From Lachnoclostridium sp. An14 (lineage in GTDB: Bacteria; Bacillota; Clostridia; Lachnospirales; Lachnospiraceae): a stretch of DNA of 64,000 nt. Below are positions 27,311-36,076 of the stretch, one piece after another. Location: positions 1-64,000 of the forward strand of contig NZ_NFLE01000016.1 in the NCBI RefSeq assembly GCF_002160755.1, given 5' to 3'. The position numbers and the translations under genes were made by a program. Numbering within the stretch: the stretch's first letter is position 1; every line of letters begins with the position of its first letter. The notes below the pieces were generated by a model. That model was not told where the DNA came from. It did no database searches and worked only from the letters and a program-made list of their open reading frames with translations.

Positions 27311-27350
27311 AAAAAACCGCCCGGAGCGATATTGAATCACTCCGGGCGGC
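27311..27350 (-). terminator. Terminator of the reverse rubrerythrin gene
   Basis: CCGCCCGGAG pairs with CTCCGGGCGG around a loop of about 14 nt, and six Ts follow on the minus strand. It lies just past the stop codon at 27383. Confidence 0.85.
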
Positions 27351-27382
27351 CAGCCTAAGCAAATGGTAGAAATAATCGGATA

Positions 27383-27925
27383 TTAGCCGAAGTATCTCTT
27401 AAGCAGGCCCTCAAATGCCTTGCCGTGACGAGCCTCATCTCTAGCCATCTCGTGAACGGTGTCATGGATTGCATCCAGGTTCAGAGCTTTTGCTCTCTTA
27501 GCCAGGTCGAACTTACCGGCGGTAGCGCCGTTCTCAGCGTCTACGCGCATTTCCAGGTTTTTCTTGGTGCTGTCGGTAACAACCTCGCCTAACAGCTCAG
27601 CGAACTTCGCTGCGTGCTCAGCCTCCTCGTAAGCGGCCTTCTCCCAGTATAAGCCGATCTCCGGGTAGCCCTCTCTGTGAGCAACTCTAGCCATAGCCAG
27701 GTACATACCAACCTCAGAGCACTCGCCCTCGAAGTTTGCTCTTAAATCAGCCATGATGTCCTCCGGAGAACCCTGCGCAACGCCAACTACGTGCTCAGCA
27801 GCCCAGGTCTTCTCACCCTCCTGGAGTTTGAACTTCTCAGCCGGTGCCTTACATACCGGGCAGAACTCCGGAGCAGTCTCTCCCTCATGAACGTAACCAC
27901 ATACAGTACAAACCCATTTCTTCAT
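27383..27925 (-). CDS. Reverse rubrerythrin (rubredoxin domain first)
   Basis: The 180-residue protein places the rubredoxin domain at the N-terminus ([10 protein letters not shown] and [11 protein letters not shown], residues about 6-40), followed by the ferritin-like di-iron domain ([40 protein letters not shown]). This order defines reverse rubrerythrins, which act as the terminal NADH-dependent peroxidase/oxidase component in clostridia. Its promoter carries a PerR-type palindrome, and the perR-like gene lies just upstream, so induction by peroxide is likely. Confidence 0.92.
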   Translation of the reverse strand: MKKWVCTVCGYVHEGETAPEFCPVCKAPAEKFKLQEGEKTWAAEHVVGVAQGSPEDIMADLRANFEGECSEVGMYLAMARVAHREGYPEIGLYWEKAAYEEAEHAAKFAELLGEVVTDSTKKNLEMRVDAENGATAGKFDLAKRAKALNLDAIHDTVHEMARDEARHGKAFEGLLKRYFG

Positions 27926-27975
27926 ACTTCTAATCTCCTTTTTATTAAAATAATGTTTCTTAGTAACCCCTAAGT

Positions 27976-28029
27976 AATAATAGTAACAATTACTGATATT
28001 AATTTAGCACAAGCATTTCTATTTGTCAA
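27976..28029 (-). promoter_or_regulatory. Promoter and PerR-type operator of reverse rubrerythrin
   Basis: On the minus strand TTGACA (28024-28029) and TAAATT (28001-28006) are spaced by 17 bp. Immediately downstream, over the expected start site, lies AGTAACAATTACT (27982-27994), a palindrome that closely resembles one before the perR-like gene. Confidence 0.7.
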
Positions 28030-28047
28030 GCGTTTTTCAGAATATTT

Positions 28048-28443
28048 TTAAGAAGTTTTTTTCTTCATGCAGTTCTCGCACACCCCATAGAAATAGGTGA
28101 TGTGAGAATCTATCTTCCCGTGGACGTGTTCCTGGGCCAGGTCGTTGATCTCCTGGGAGATCTCCATGGGAAGGTCCTCGATACAGCCGCATTCCCGGCA
28201 CATAAAATGGTAGTGCGGGCGCGTGTCCGCGTCAAAATGGTCCGCTCCGTCGCCGCAGCGCAGTTTCTGGATCTCGCCTAACTCCACCAGCAGGTTTAAG
28301 TTGCGGTAAACGGTTCCCAGACTGATGTTGGGAAATTCTTCACGGATGGACGCGTAGATGGCGTCGGCCGTAGGGTGGTCGTGACGGGCCATCAGGCAGG
28401 CTTTGATGGATTCCCTCTGACGGCTGTATTTGAGCTGTTTCAT
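28048..28443 (-). CDS. perR: Fur-family regulator, PerR-like
   Basis: The 131-residue protein has a winged-helix domain (HPTADAIYASIREEFPNISLGTVYRNLNLLVELGEI). Regulatory metal ligands appear in DADTRPHYHFMC, and two structural zinc pairs, CRECG and CENCM. The Asp after HF (HFDADTRPHYHF) fits PerR better than Fur. The start at 28443 has AGGAGG 5 bp upstream; a longer TTG-started version is unlikely. Its place beside two peroxidase genes, with a shared palindrome in its own promoter, suggests it controls them and itself. Confidence 0.85.
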   Translation of the reverse strand: MKQLKYSRQRESIKACLMARHDHPTADAIYASIREEFPNISLGTVYRNLNLLVELGEIQKLRCGDGADHFDADTRPHYHFMCRECGCIEDLPMEISQEINDLAQEHVHGKIDSHITYFYGVCENCMKKKTS

Positions 28444-28461
28444 GGCATCCTCCTTTCTCAA

Positions 28462-28520
28462 TAATAGTAACAGTTATCATTTATAATAACCATATTATAG
28501 GAAATGGGAGGAAATGTCAA
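28462..28520 (-). promoter_or_regulatory. Promoter and candidate autoregulatory site of perR
   Basis: On the minus strand TTGACA (28515-28520) and TATAAT (28494-28499) are 15 bp apart, a short spacer. AGTAACAGTTAT (28466-28477) downstream resembles the site at 27982. TTATAATAACCATATTATA overlaps the -10 and is also PerR-box-like. Confidence 0.55.
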
Positions 28521-28525
28521 GCAGG

Positions 28526-29464
28526 CTAGATCATTTCTTTTACAATATTTATGAATTCTTTCGTGGCCTGGGACATATAATGGCCTTTGTGGTAACCGAT
28601 GGCCAGGGTGCCGTGGGTGATCGGGTTCTTTAGGGAGTAAAGGTTCACGGAGTTGCCGTCGTCTCTGGCTCCCGGCAGGTTTTCCCGGTTGGCGGCGAAC
28701 ATCTTCGGGTAGAAGGTAATGCCCATTCCCCTGGAGGAGAGGGACAGCACCGTCTCGATGTTTTCCAGCTCCAGCACAACGGGCGGGGAGATCTGGGCGT
28801 CCTGAAAGAGCTCGTCCGCGATGGTCCGCACCCGGTTTCCCTGGCGCAGCAGGATGAAGGGGCAGTCCCGCAGGATCGTGAGATCGGCGTTTTCCTTCAG
28901 CTGTGTCCGGACTTCCTCCGCCTTTTCACCGAAGGCTTTCGCGAGCACGGCGTCCGGCACCACCAAAAGCACCTCCTCGGCGCAGATGGGCACCGTCTCA
29001 ATATTTTCCACCCGGAAGGGCAGCATCCCGATGACCAGATCCACTTCCCCGTGAAGGAGAGCGGCCTCCATCTGGGCGGTGTTCCCCTCCAGAATCTTTA
29101 GATCAATGTTGGGAAAACGGTCCCGGTAGGCCGGGAGCACGTGGGGGAGAATGACCCGTCCCCTGGTGTGGGAGAGCCCGATGGAGAGCTGTCCCACCGT
29201 AAAGTCCTTAATATCCGCCAGCTCGTGGTACGTCTCGTCCTTGTAGGTGAGCAGATTCCTGGCCCGCTGCAGCAGGCGCTGGCCCGCGTAGGTGAGAGTC
29301 AGGGGAGTGGTGCGGTTGAACAGGGTCACGCCAAACTCCTGCTCCATGTGGGCGATGTGGTTGCTTAAAGACTGCTGGGAGATAAAAAGACGTCTGGCGG
29401 CGCGAGTGAAATTCAGTTCCTCCGCCGCCACGACGAAGTACTCTAAATTAAGGAAGTTAATCAT
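28526..29464 (-). CDS. LysR-type transcriptional regulator
   Basis: The 312-residue protein has the LysR helix-turn-helix (LNFTRAARRLFISQQSLSNHIAHMEQEFGVTLFNR, residues about 17-51) and a two-lobed substrate-binding domain with HTRGRVILPHVLP and GEVDLVIGM. It overlaps the upstream PHP gene by 8 bp, so it is cotranscribed with it rather than divergent from a target as is usual for LysR proteins. The effector and targets are unknown. Confidence 0.9.
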   Translation of the reverse strand: MINFLNLEYFVVAAEELNFTRAARRLFISQQSLSNHIAHMEQEFGVTLFNRTTPLTLTYAGQRLLQRARNLLTYKDETYHELADIKDFTVGQLSIGLSHTRGRVILPHVLPAYRDRFPNIDLKILEGNTAQMEAALLHGEVDLVIGMLPFRVENIETVPICAEEVLLVVPDAVLAKAFGEKAEEVRTQLKENADLTILRDCPFILLRQGNRVRTIADELFQDAQISPPVVLELENIETVLSLSSRGMGITFYPKMFAANRENLPGARDDGNSVNLYSLKNPITHGTLAIGYHKGHYMSQATKEFINIVKEMI

Positions 29465-30200
29465 GGCATTCCTCCGGAAACAGCTGGGCCAGAACAGGAA
29501 TGTAGGGCTTTAGTTTCTCCACGGAGGTGTTCATGATTAACTCCTCCGGGAAGTGCTCCCTCTCCAAAAGCTCCCAGGCGCACCGGTGGTTTCCCACGTC
29601 GTTTTCGTGGTGGGCATCGCTGCCGATGATAATGGGAACCTCGTATTCCTTACAGTATTTCAACAGGACAGCGTAGTTTTCCGCCGCTCCCGTGCGGGAT
29701 CCGCCGGGGGCTAAGGAGGTGTTGTTTACCTCCACCAATTTGCCGGATTCCTTGGCCGCCCGGGCAAAGGTCCGGTAATCTACGGGGTAGCGGTCATCGT
29801 CGGGGTGTCCGATGATGGTCACGTGGGGATTTTTCATCACGTTTACATAAGCCTGGGTGTGCTCCTCCCTGGTGCGGGGAGCAAAGCAGGGAACGTGAAG
29901 GCTGGCTACGGTGTAGTCCAGCTTTTCCAGGGTGGATTCCGGAAGGTCCACCGTCCCTTCTGGATCCAGAATATTTAATTCCGCCCCCATGAGCACGCGG
30001 ACTCCGTGCTGGAGACGGGGAATCACCTTAAAATTAATGAAGTAAAACTTGTGGGTGCTGCCGGGCATCTTCGGCGCGTGGTCGGCGCAGCCGTAAACGG
30101 AAAGCCCTTTTTCAGCGGCGGAGCGGATCATCTCCGACAGCGTGCTGTAGGCGTGGCCGCTGGCAATGGTATGGGTGTGCAGATCTATGATGTCTTTCAT
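29457..30200 (-). CDS. PHP-domain phosphoesterase (YcdX-like)
   Basis: The 247-residue protein has the four PHP metal-binding motifs: DLHTHTIASGHA (residues 6-17), CADHAP, the GAELNI and SLHVP segments, and GSDAHHEND near the C-terminus. This is the YcdX-like branch, a trinuclear-metal phosphatase of broad or unknown substrate, and is too short for histidinol phosphatase fusions. It is translationally coupled to the downstream LysR gene. Confidence 0.85.
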   Translation of the reverse strand: MKDIIDLHTHTIASGHAYSTLSEMIRSAAEKGLSVYGCADHAPKMPGSTHKFYFINFKVIPRLQHGVRVLMGAELNILDPEGTVDLPESTLEKLDYTVASLHVPCFAPRTREEHTQAYVNVMKNPHVTIIGHPDDDRYPVDYRTFARAAKESGKLVEVNNTSLAPGGSRTGAAENYAVLLKYCKEYEVPIIIGSDAHHENDVGNHRCAWELLEREHFPEELIMNTSVEKLKPYIPVLAQLFPEECHD

Positions 30201-30420
30201 GAAGAACGTCCTCCTTCTGATAACTCAATGATACCATAAAAATTCATCAAAAACTATAGCAAAATCGGGTGGAATATGATAAATTTAGATATTAGAGAAT
30301 ATGGTGCCGGGAGAATGGGGATATGCCCGAAAAGGGCGGCCCCATCGGTTGAGGGCAGCGGCGCGAAAAACGCGAAACGGCCCGCGGCACCATAAAATAT
30401 GCACGAAAGGGAGACCCATT

Positions 30421-31167
30421 ATGAGTGAAGAAATGAAAAATGAAATGACAGGAACCCCAGAGACCATGGATGATTACGCAGCAGAGCTGGAGGAGTCCTA
30501 TAAGGCCCTGGAGGGAAAGCAGCCCGTATTTGAGGCGGCTGAGGATCCGGACGGCGAGAAGTGGCAGAACTTCGCGCAGATGCTGGAGGATAAGACCGTC
30601 ATCAACGTGAAGGTGAAGGAGGCCGTAAAAGGCGGCCTGGTAGCCTTTGTGGACGACGTGAGAGCCTTCATCCCCGCGTCCCATATTTCCACCCGCTACA
30701 TTGAAAAGCTGGAGGATATGGTGGGCAAGCACCTGGATGTGATGGTGATTACCGCCGATCTGGAGAAAAAGCGCCTGGTGCTCTCCGGCCGCGAGGTGGA
30801 GAAGTCCAAACGGGACGAGGCTAAAAAGCAGAAACTGGCCCAGTACCATGTGGGCGACGTGGTGACCGGCAAGGTGGAGAGCCTGCAGCCCTACGGCGCA
30901 TTCGTGGACCTTGGGGACGGCGTTTCCGGCCTGGTACACGTTTCCCAGATCAGCACCCAGAGGATCAAGCATCCCAGCGTTGTGCTGAAGGAAGGCCAGG
31001 AAGTGAAGGCAAAGGTCATTTCCACGGAGAACGGAAAGATCGGCCTGAGCATGAAGGCGCGGGTGAGCGAGGAGACCGCCAGGGAGGAGCACGAGTCCTT
31101 CAATTATAAAGAGACCGGAACCATTTCCACCGGCCTGGGCGCCCTGTTAAAGAACATCAAGCTGTAA
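30421..31167 (+). CDS. S1-domain RNA-binding protein
   Basis: The 248-residue protein has two S1 RNA-binding modules: residues about 55-120 (VKEAVKGGLVAFVDDVRAFIPASHIS) and about 140-210 (VTGKVESLQPYGAFVDLGDGVSGLVHVSQIS). It is shorter than ribosomal protein S1 and resembles the two- to four-module S1 homologues of Firmicutes that associate with translation or RNA metabolism. The ATG at 30421 follows AAAGGGAG; the in-frame extension to 30301 lacks support. The small alarmone synthetase gene follows after 35 bp. Confidence 0.85.
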   Translation: MSEEMKNEMTGTPETMDDYAAELEESYKALEGKQPVFEAAEDPDGEKWQNFAQMLEDKTVINVKVKEAVKGGLVAFVDDVRAFIPASHISTRYIEKLEDMVGKHLDVMVITADLEKKRLVLSGREVEKSKRDEAKKQKLAQYHVGDVVTGKVESLQPYGAFVDLGDGVSGLVHVSQISTQRIKHPSVVLKEGQEVKAKVISTENGKIGLSMKARVSEETAREEHESFNYKETGTISTGLGALLKNIKL

Positions 31168-31202
31168 GACGGCTTGAAATTGGCGTGCGAGGAGGCGGGC
31201 AA

Positions 31203-31850
31203 ATGAAGTTTCCGGAAAAGACTAATCAGATAGACCAGTGGAAATCCATCATGTTCCTGTATGATTCCGCGCTGAAGGAGATCAATACCAAGATTGAAAT
31301 TCTGAACAATGAGTTTGTTCAGATCAATGATTATAACCCCATCGAACACGTGAAGGCCAGGCTGAAAACGCCGGAGAGCATCGTGAAAAAGCTGAAACGC
31401 AGCGGCTACGCGGTCACCATTGAAAATATGGTGGAAAAGCTGAGCGACATCGCGGGGATCCGGATCATCTGCTCCTTCCGGTCGGACATCTACCTGCTGG
31501 CGGACATGATTTCCAGGCAGAGGGACGTGAACGTCCTCTATGTAAAGGATTATATCAAGAATCCCAAGCCCAACGGCTACCGCAGCTACCACATGGTGGT
31601 GACGGTCCCCATCTATTTAAACGGGGAGATGGTGGAGACGAAGGTGGAGATTCAGATCCGTACGGTGGCCATGGATTTCTGGGCCAGTCTGGAGCATAAG
31701 ATCTATTATAAATTTGAGGGCGACGGCCCGGAGAACCTGCAGCAGGAGCTGAAAGCCTGCGCGGACATGGTGGATATGCTGGACGCCAAGATGTACTCTC
31801 TCAACGAGAGGATCCTGGAGGTCAGCAGAGAACAGAACAGACAGACATAA
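31203..31850 (+). CDS. Small alarmone synthetase, RelA/SpoT-domain GTP pyrophosphokinase
   Basis: The 215-residue protein carries only the (p)ppGpp synthetase domain: YAVTIENMVEKLSDIAGIRIICSF, NPKPNGYRSYHMVV, and VEIQIRTVAMDFWASLEHKIYYK, with the G-loop region and catalytic Glu in VEIQIRT. There is no HD hydrolase or TGS/ACT part, so it is of the RelP/RelQ type that makes (p)ppGpp on transcriptional cue. The ATG at 31203 has GAGGAGGCGGG upstream. Confidence 0.9.
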   Translation: MKFPEKTNQIDQWKSIMFLYDSALKEINTKIEILNNEFVQINDYNPIEHVKARLKTPESIVKKLKRSGYAVTIENMVEKLSDIAGIRIICSFRSDIYLLADMISRQRDVNVLYVKDYIKNPKPNGYRSYHMVVTVPIYLNGEMVETKVEIQIRTVAMDFWASLEHKIYYKFEGDGPENLQQELKACADMVDMLDAKMYSLNERILEVSREQNRQT

Positions 31851-31858
31851 ATGGCAAT

Positions 31859-31890
31859 GGGGGAGCCGCAGGGTGCGGCGTCCCCTTTGC
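31859..31890 (+). terminator. Probable terminator of the alarmone synthetase gene
   Basis: GGGG-GCCGCA-GGG-TGCGGC-CCCC (31860-31885) with a broken T-run CTTTGCTTT lies just after the stop codon. Confidence 0.5.
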
Positions 31891-32055
31891 TTTATGCCGC
31901 GGGAAACCGGCTGTTGACGCAGCTGCGTTTCGGCGGGGGTGGGCGCTGTTTCGCACACTGTTTTGGTAAGAAACGGGCGTGCCGCGGCGCACACGGTTTC
32001 CGAAAGAAATTTTATTTTCACGAAAAAGACAGAATCAGGACAGGAGGACAAAAGA

Positions 32056-33447
32056 ATGACAGGAAAAGAGCTGCAGGAGAAACTGGGATGGAAATTCCCG
32101 GTGATCGCGGAGAAATACCCGGAGCACATCGGCGAGGCGGACCGGTTCTGTGAGGGCTATAAGGAGTTTTTAAATACAGGAAAAACGGAGCGGGAGTGCG
32201 TGAAAAGGGCGGTGGAGCTTTTGGAGGCCGCCGGCTACCGTCCCTTTGAGAAGGGGGCATCCTACGCCGCCGGAGATAAGATTTACGCCGTAAACCGCGG
32301 GAAGGCGGTGATCGCCTCCACCATCGGCACGGAGCCCCTGGCCCGGGGACTCAGGATGAACGGGGCCCACATTGATTCCCCCCGCCTGGATTTAAAGCCC
32401 AATCCCCTCTATGAAAAGGACGGAATGAGCCTTTTAAAGACCCACTACTACGGCGGAATCCGCAAATACCAGTGGGCGGCCATCCCCCTTGCCATGCACG
32501 GCGTGGTATATCTGGAGGACGGGACGAGACGGGAGATTTCCCTGGGAGAGAAAGCCGGGGAGCCGGTATTTTGCGTCACCGACCTTCTGCCCCATCTGGC
32601 GGGAGAGCAGAACAGCCGCAAGCTGGGCGAGGGCTTGAAGGGAGAGGAGTTAAACATCGTGGTGGGCTCCATCCCCTATGAGGACAGCAAGGACGTGAAA
32701 GAGGCTGTGAAACTGAAAGCCCTGGCGGTGTTAAACGAGTATTTCGGCATGACGGAGAAGGATTTCCTCCGGGCGGAGATCGAGATGGTGCCGGCGTTCC
32801 AGGCGGCTGACGTGGGGCTTGACCGCAGCATGATCGGAGCCTATGGCCAGGACGACAGAGTCTGCGCCTACACGGCTCTGGCGGCGGAGATGGAGGCGAA
32901 GGATCCGGCCTATACCACCTTGACCATCCTGGCAGACAAGGAGGAGATCGGCTCCTGCGGAAACACCGGCCTGGATTCTGATTACGTGCTCCATTTCGTG
33001 CAGACGCTGGCGGAGATGAGCGGCGCGGATTATAAGGAAGTGCTGCAAAATTCCATCTGTCTCTCCTCCGACGTAAACGCCGCCTACGATCCCACGTTCC
33101 CGGCGGTATACGAGAGCCGCAATTCCTGCTATGTGGGAAAAGGCTGCGTCCTCACTAAGTACACGGGAGCCAGAGGAAAGTCTTCCTCCAACGATGCCAG
33201 CGCCGAGCTGATGGCAAAGATCATAAAGATCATGGACGATGCCGGCGTGTGCTGGCAGACCGGCGAGCTGGGAGCGGTGGACGCCGGCGGCGGCGGAACC
33301 ATCGCCAAGTTTGTGGCGGGGATGAACGTGGACGTGGTGGATCTTGGAGTGCCGATCCTGTCCATGCACGCTCCCTTTGAGCTGGCGTCCAAGCTGGATG
33401 TCTACCATACATACCTGGCCTTCCGGGCATTTTACAACGCCCGTTAA
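32056..33447 (+). CDS. M18-family aspartyl aminopeptidase
   Basis: The 463-residue protein is a dinuclear-zinc M18 aminopeptidase. Visible metal/active-site segments are NGAHIDSPRLDLKPNPLYE near residue 100, ADKEEIGSCGNTGLDSD near 295 and PILSMHAPFELASKLDVY at the C-terminus. The family removes N-terminal acidic or neutral residues from peptides in the cytosol. The ATG at 32056 follows CAGGAGGAC; an upstream frame to 31939 has no family-like sequence. Confidence 0.92.
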   Translation: MTGKELQEKLGWKFPVIAEKYPEHIGEADRFCEGYKEFLNTGKTERECVKRAVELLEAAGYRPFEKGASYAAGDKIYAVNRGKAVIASTIGTEPLARGLRMNGAHIDSPRLDLKPNPLYEKDGMSLLKTHYYGGIRKYQWAAIPLAMHGVVYLEDGTRREISLGEKAGEPVFCVTDLLPHLAGEQNSRKLGEGLKGEELNIVVGSIPYEDSKDVKEAVKLKALAVLNEYFGMTEKDFLRAEIEMVPAFQAADVGLDRSMIGAYGQDDRVCAYTALAAEMEAKDPAYTTLTILADKEEIGSCGNTGLDSDYVLHFVQTLAEMSGADYKEVLQNSICLSSDVNAAYDPTFPAVYESRNSCYVGKGCVLTKYTGARGKSSSNDASAELMAKIIKIMDDAGVCWQTGELGAVDAGGGGTIAKFVAGMNVDVVDLGVPILSMHAPFELASKLDVYHTYLAFRAFYNAR

Positions 33448-33548
33448 GGGAAATCAGGGGAAAAACAGGGATGGCAGGATTTGCACGGTTGCGCGGCAGA
33501 TGTAATTGTGGTATAACTACCTATAAACCCAAAATGAGGAGGAATATC

Positions 33549-34604
33549 ATGAGGAAATTTGCAAAGCTTTGCGTCTGCGGCGTGGCCGCGGCGCTTGTGC
33601 TGGCGTCCGGCTGCGGGAAAAAGCAGGAGGAGGCCGACCAGACCACGGCGGAGGAGACCACGGCAGTTTCCGGCGAGGTGGAGCTGGGACAGTACAAAGG
33701 AGTGGAGCTGGAAAAGACGGACGCGTCCCTCACAGACGAGGAGTTTCAGACGGCCGTGGATGCCAGACTGGAGGCCAATCCCGACTGGATCGAGGTGGAA
33801 CGCCCGGCCCAGAACGGCGATACGGTAAACATTGACTACGTGGGCATGAGGGACGGAGAGGCCTTTGAGGGCGGCACGGATCAGGGCTATGACCTGGTGC
33901 TGGGATCCGGCTCCTTCATCGACGGCTTTGAGGACGGCCTGATCGGGGCGGTAAAGGGCCAGGAGCTTTCCCTGGAGCTGACCTTCCCCGACCCCTACCG
34001 GAACAATCCCGATCTGGCGGGACAGCCGGTGGTGTTTGACGTGACGGTGAACCGTGTGGAGGAGCCGAGGACGCCGGAGTTAAACGACGCCTTTGTGCAG
34101 CGCATTTCCGATTTTGACACGGTGGATGCCTGGGAGACGGATCTGCGCAGCCAGCTGGAGGAGCAGAAGGCTCAGCAGGCGGAGAGCCAGGACGATTTCA
34201 ATCTTTACAACGCGATTATGGAATCTTCCACCTTTACGGGAATCGACGAGTCTGTGGACGCGGAGTTAAACCGGCTGATGGAGATGAATGAAAGTCTGAT
34301 GGCTCTGCAGGGAGTCACCCTGGAGGACTATCTGGCGGCTTACGGCCTGGACCAGGAGGTCTATGAGACGGCCTGGCGCTCTCAGGCGGAGTACAATGTA
34401 AAGATGGAGCTGATGCTGAAAGCGGTGGCCGAGCAGGAAAACCTGGAAATCACCGACGAGATAAAGCAGGAAGTGGCCGACATGAATGGAATGGAGGACT
34501 ACGACAGCCTTGTGGAAGCCGCCGGCAACGAATCTGAGGCGGAGCGCCTGGCACGCAATTACGCGGCCATGAAATTTTTAAAGGATAACGCGGTATACAA
34601 ATAA
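33549..34604 (+). CDS. Trigger-factor-like FKBP-type peptidyl-prolyl isomerase lipoprotein
   Basis: The 351-residue protein has a lipoprotein signal with lipobox LASGC, an acidic/Thr linker, an FKBP-type isomerase domain (NGDTVNIDYVGMRDGEAFEGG to VFDVTVNRVEEP, residues about 88-180), then a helical C-terminal region like that of trigger factor. The ribosome-binding N-domain of trigger factor is missing. It is therefore probably an extracytoplasmic folding factor assisting secreted proteins, analogous in place to PrsA. The ATG at 33549 is preceded by GAGGAGG; the extension to 33471 is not supported. Confidence 0.85.
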   Translation: MRKFAKLCVCGVAAALVLASGCGKKQEEADQTTAEETTAVSGEVELGQYKGVELEKTDASLTDEEFQTAVDARLEANPDWIEVERPAQNGDTVNIDYVGMRDGEAFEGGTDQGYDLVLGSGSFIDGFEDGLIGAVKGQELSLELTFPDPYRNNPDLAGQPVVFDVTVNRVEEPRTPELNDAFVQRISDFDTVDAWETDLRSQLEEQKAQQAESQDDFNLYNAIMESSTFTGIDESVDAELNRLMEMNESLMALQGVTLEDYLAAYGLDQEVYETAWRSQAEYNVKMELMLKAVAEQENLEITDEIKQEVADMNGMEDYDSLVEAAGNESEAERLARNYAAMKFLKDNAVYK

Positions 34605-34623
34605 GAGGAAAAGCGGGAGGCAA

Positions 34624-35211
34624 ATGATGCAGCTACTCAAGGATAGAATACGGAAGGATGGCCAGGTATTCCCTGGAAACGTACTGAAGGTGGACAGCTT
34701 TCTGAACCACCAGATGGATATTGAGCTGTTTTCGGAGTTTGGAAAAGAATTTAAAAGGCGGTTTGAGGGGGAGGAGATCAACAAGATCCTCACCATCGAG
34801 GCCTCCGGAATCGGGATCGCGTGCATCGTGGCCCAGTCCTTCGGCGTTCCGGTGGTGTTCGCCAAAAAGAGCCAGAGCAAAAACATCGCCGGTGAGGTGT
34901 ACTCCAGCAAGGTGGAATCCTACACCCACGGCCGCATCTTTGATATTATTGTGTCAAAGAAGTTTTTAGGGCCGGAGGATAAAATCCTCATCATTGACGA
35001 TTTTATGGCCAACGGAGCAGCCATGGACGGCCTGCTGGAGGTCATCAAAGAGTCAGGGGCCCAGGTGGTGGGAGCCGGAATCATCATTGAGAAAGGGTTC
35101 CAGGGCGGCGGCGAGCGCCTGCGCAGCCAGGGCCTTCGGGTGGAGTCCCTTGCCATTGTGGACGAGATGAATGACAAGACAGGGGAGATTGTGTTCCGTG
35201 ATGAGAAATGA
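34624..35211 (+). CDS. xpt: Xanthine phosphoribosyltransferase
   Basis: Salvages xanthine (and guanine) to XMP/GMP using PRPP. The 195-residue protein matches Firmicutes Xpt: LKDRIRKDGQVFPGNVLKVDSFLNHQMD at the N-terminus, IEASGIGIA, and the PRPP loop VLIIDDF-like sequence ILIIDDFMANGAAMDGL near residue 125. GGGAGG precedes tandem ATG codons. No purine riboswitch is seen, as it is downstream in a run of genes. The HAD gene overlaps its end by 11 bp. Confidence 0.93.
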   Translation: MMQLLKDRIRKDGQVFPGNVLKVDSFLNHQMDIELFSEFGKEFKRRFEGEEINKILTIEASGIGIACIVAQSFGVPVVFAKKSQSKNIAGEVYSSKVESYTHGRIFDIIVSKKFLGPEDKILIIDDFMANGAAMDGLLEVIKESGAQVVGAGIIIEKGFQGGGERLRSQGLRVESLAIVDEMNDKTGEIVFRDEK

Positions 35212-35998
35212 CTGTGAGAGAAAGGTGCTGTTTTTTGACGTGGACGGCACTTTAGTGGACGAGGCCGGAAAAGACATTCCGGAGAGCACGGTAAAGGCCC
35301 TTGTGAAGGCCATGGAAAAGGGCCATCTGGTGTTTGTAAATTCTGGGCGGGCCAGATGTATGCTCAAATTTCTGGAGGAAACCCTGCCGGCGGACGGCTT
35401 TCTCTGCGGCTGCGGGACCCAGATCGTGGTGAAGGGCGAGAGCCGTTTCCACAGGACCCTTTCCAGGGAGAGAGGGGAGGAGATCAAAAAGCTCCTTTCC
35501 GACTGCCGTCTGGCCGCCTGGCTGGAGGGAGAAGGAGGCGTCTGGTTTCCGGATGACGAGCCGCGGACAGAGCGGACCCGCAGAATGCGGGAGAGCATGA
35601 TGAGAGACTACGGCATGGTGCCCGGCTGGGACGGCCCGGAGGTGGTGTTTGACAAGTTCTGCGCCCTGGACGAGGGCGGCTGTGACCTGGAGCGGTTTTT
35701 CGCCGGGATTCCGGATATGGACGTCATCGACCGCGGGGACGGGATGTACGAGTGCGTGCCGGCTGGGTGCAGCAAGGCCACGGCCATGGACTGGGTATTG
35801 AAGGAATACGGCCTGCCCTTAGAGAGCGCCTACGTGTTCGGGGACAGCACCAACGACATTCCCATGTTTGAGTTTGCCCCCAACCGGATCGCCATGGGCG
35901 TCCACGCGCCGGAGCTGGAGCAGTTTAACCCCTTTATCACAAAGACGGTGGAGGAAGGCGGAGTGGCCTGGGCCATGGAGCAGCTTGGAATCATATAA
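35201..35998 (+). CDS. Cof-type HAD-superfamily phosphatase
   Basis: The 265-residue protein has HAD motif I FFDVDGTLVD, motif III lysine in GCSKATAMDWVL and motif IV VFGDSTNDIPMFE, with a C2b cap between. Such enzymes dephosphorylate sugar phosphates, FMN or other small metabolites; the substrate is unknown. The start is placed at the ATG at 35201, within the end of xpt, because the sequence then begins close to motif I. An upstream ATG at 35171 is possible. Confidence 0.85.
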   Translation: MRNDCERKVLFFDVDGTLVDEAGKDIPESTVKALVKAMEKGHLVFVNSGRARCMLKFLEETLPADGFLCGCGTQIVVKGESRFHRTLSRERGEEIKKLLSDCRLAAWLEGEGGVWFPDDEPRTERTRRMRESMMRDYGMVPGWDGPEVVFDKFCALDEGGCDLERFFAGIPDMDVIDRGDGMYECVPAGCSKATAMDWVLKEYGLPLESAYVFGDSTNDIPMFEFAPNRIAMGVHAPELEQFNPFITKTVEEGGVAWAMEQLGII

Positions 35999-36076
35999 GG
36001 ATGCCGGGGTCAAACGGCTGGAAATCTGATGAGGGCGTTTGATTGCCTGCCCTTTCCATTATAAAGGAGAATGCCG

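Noticed and set aside
31939-32055. N-terminal extension of the M18 aminopeptidase
   Set aside because: The in-frame extension has no family similarity, and a GAGGAC ribosome-binding site precedes the ATG at 32056.
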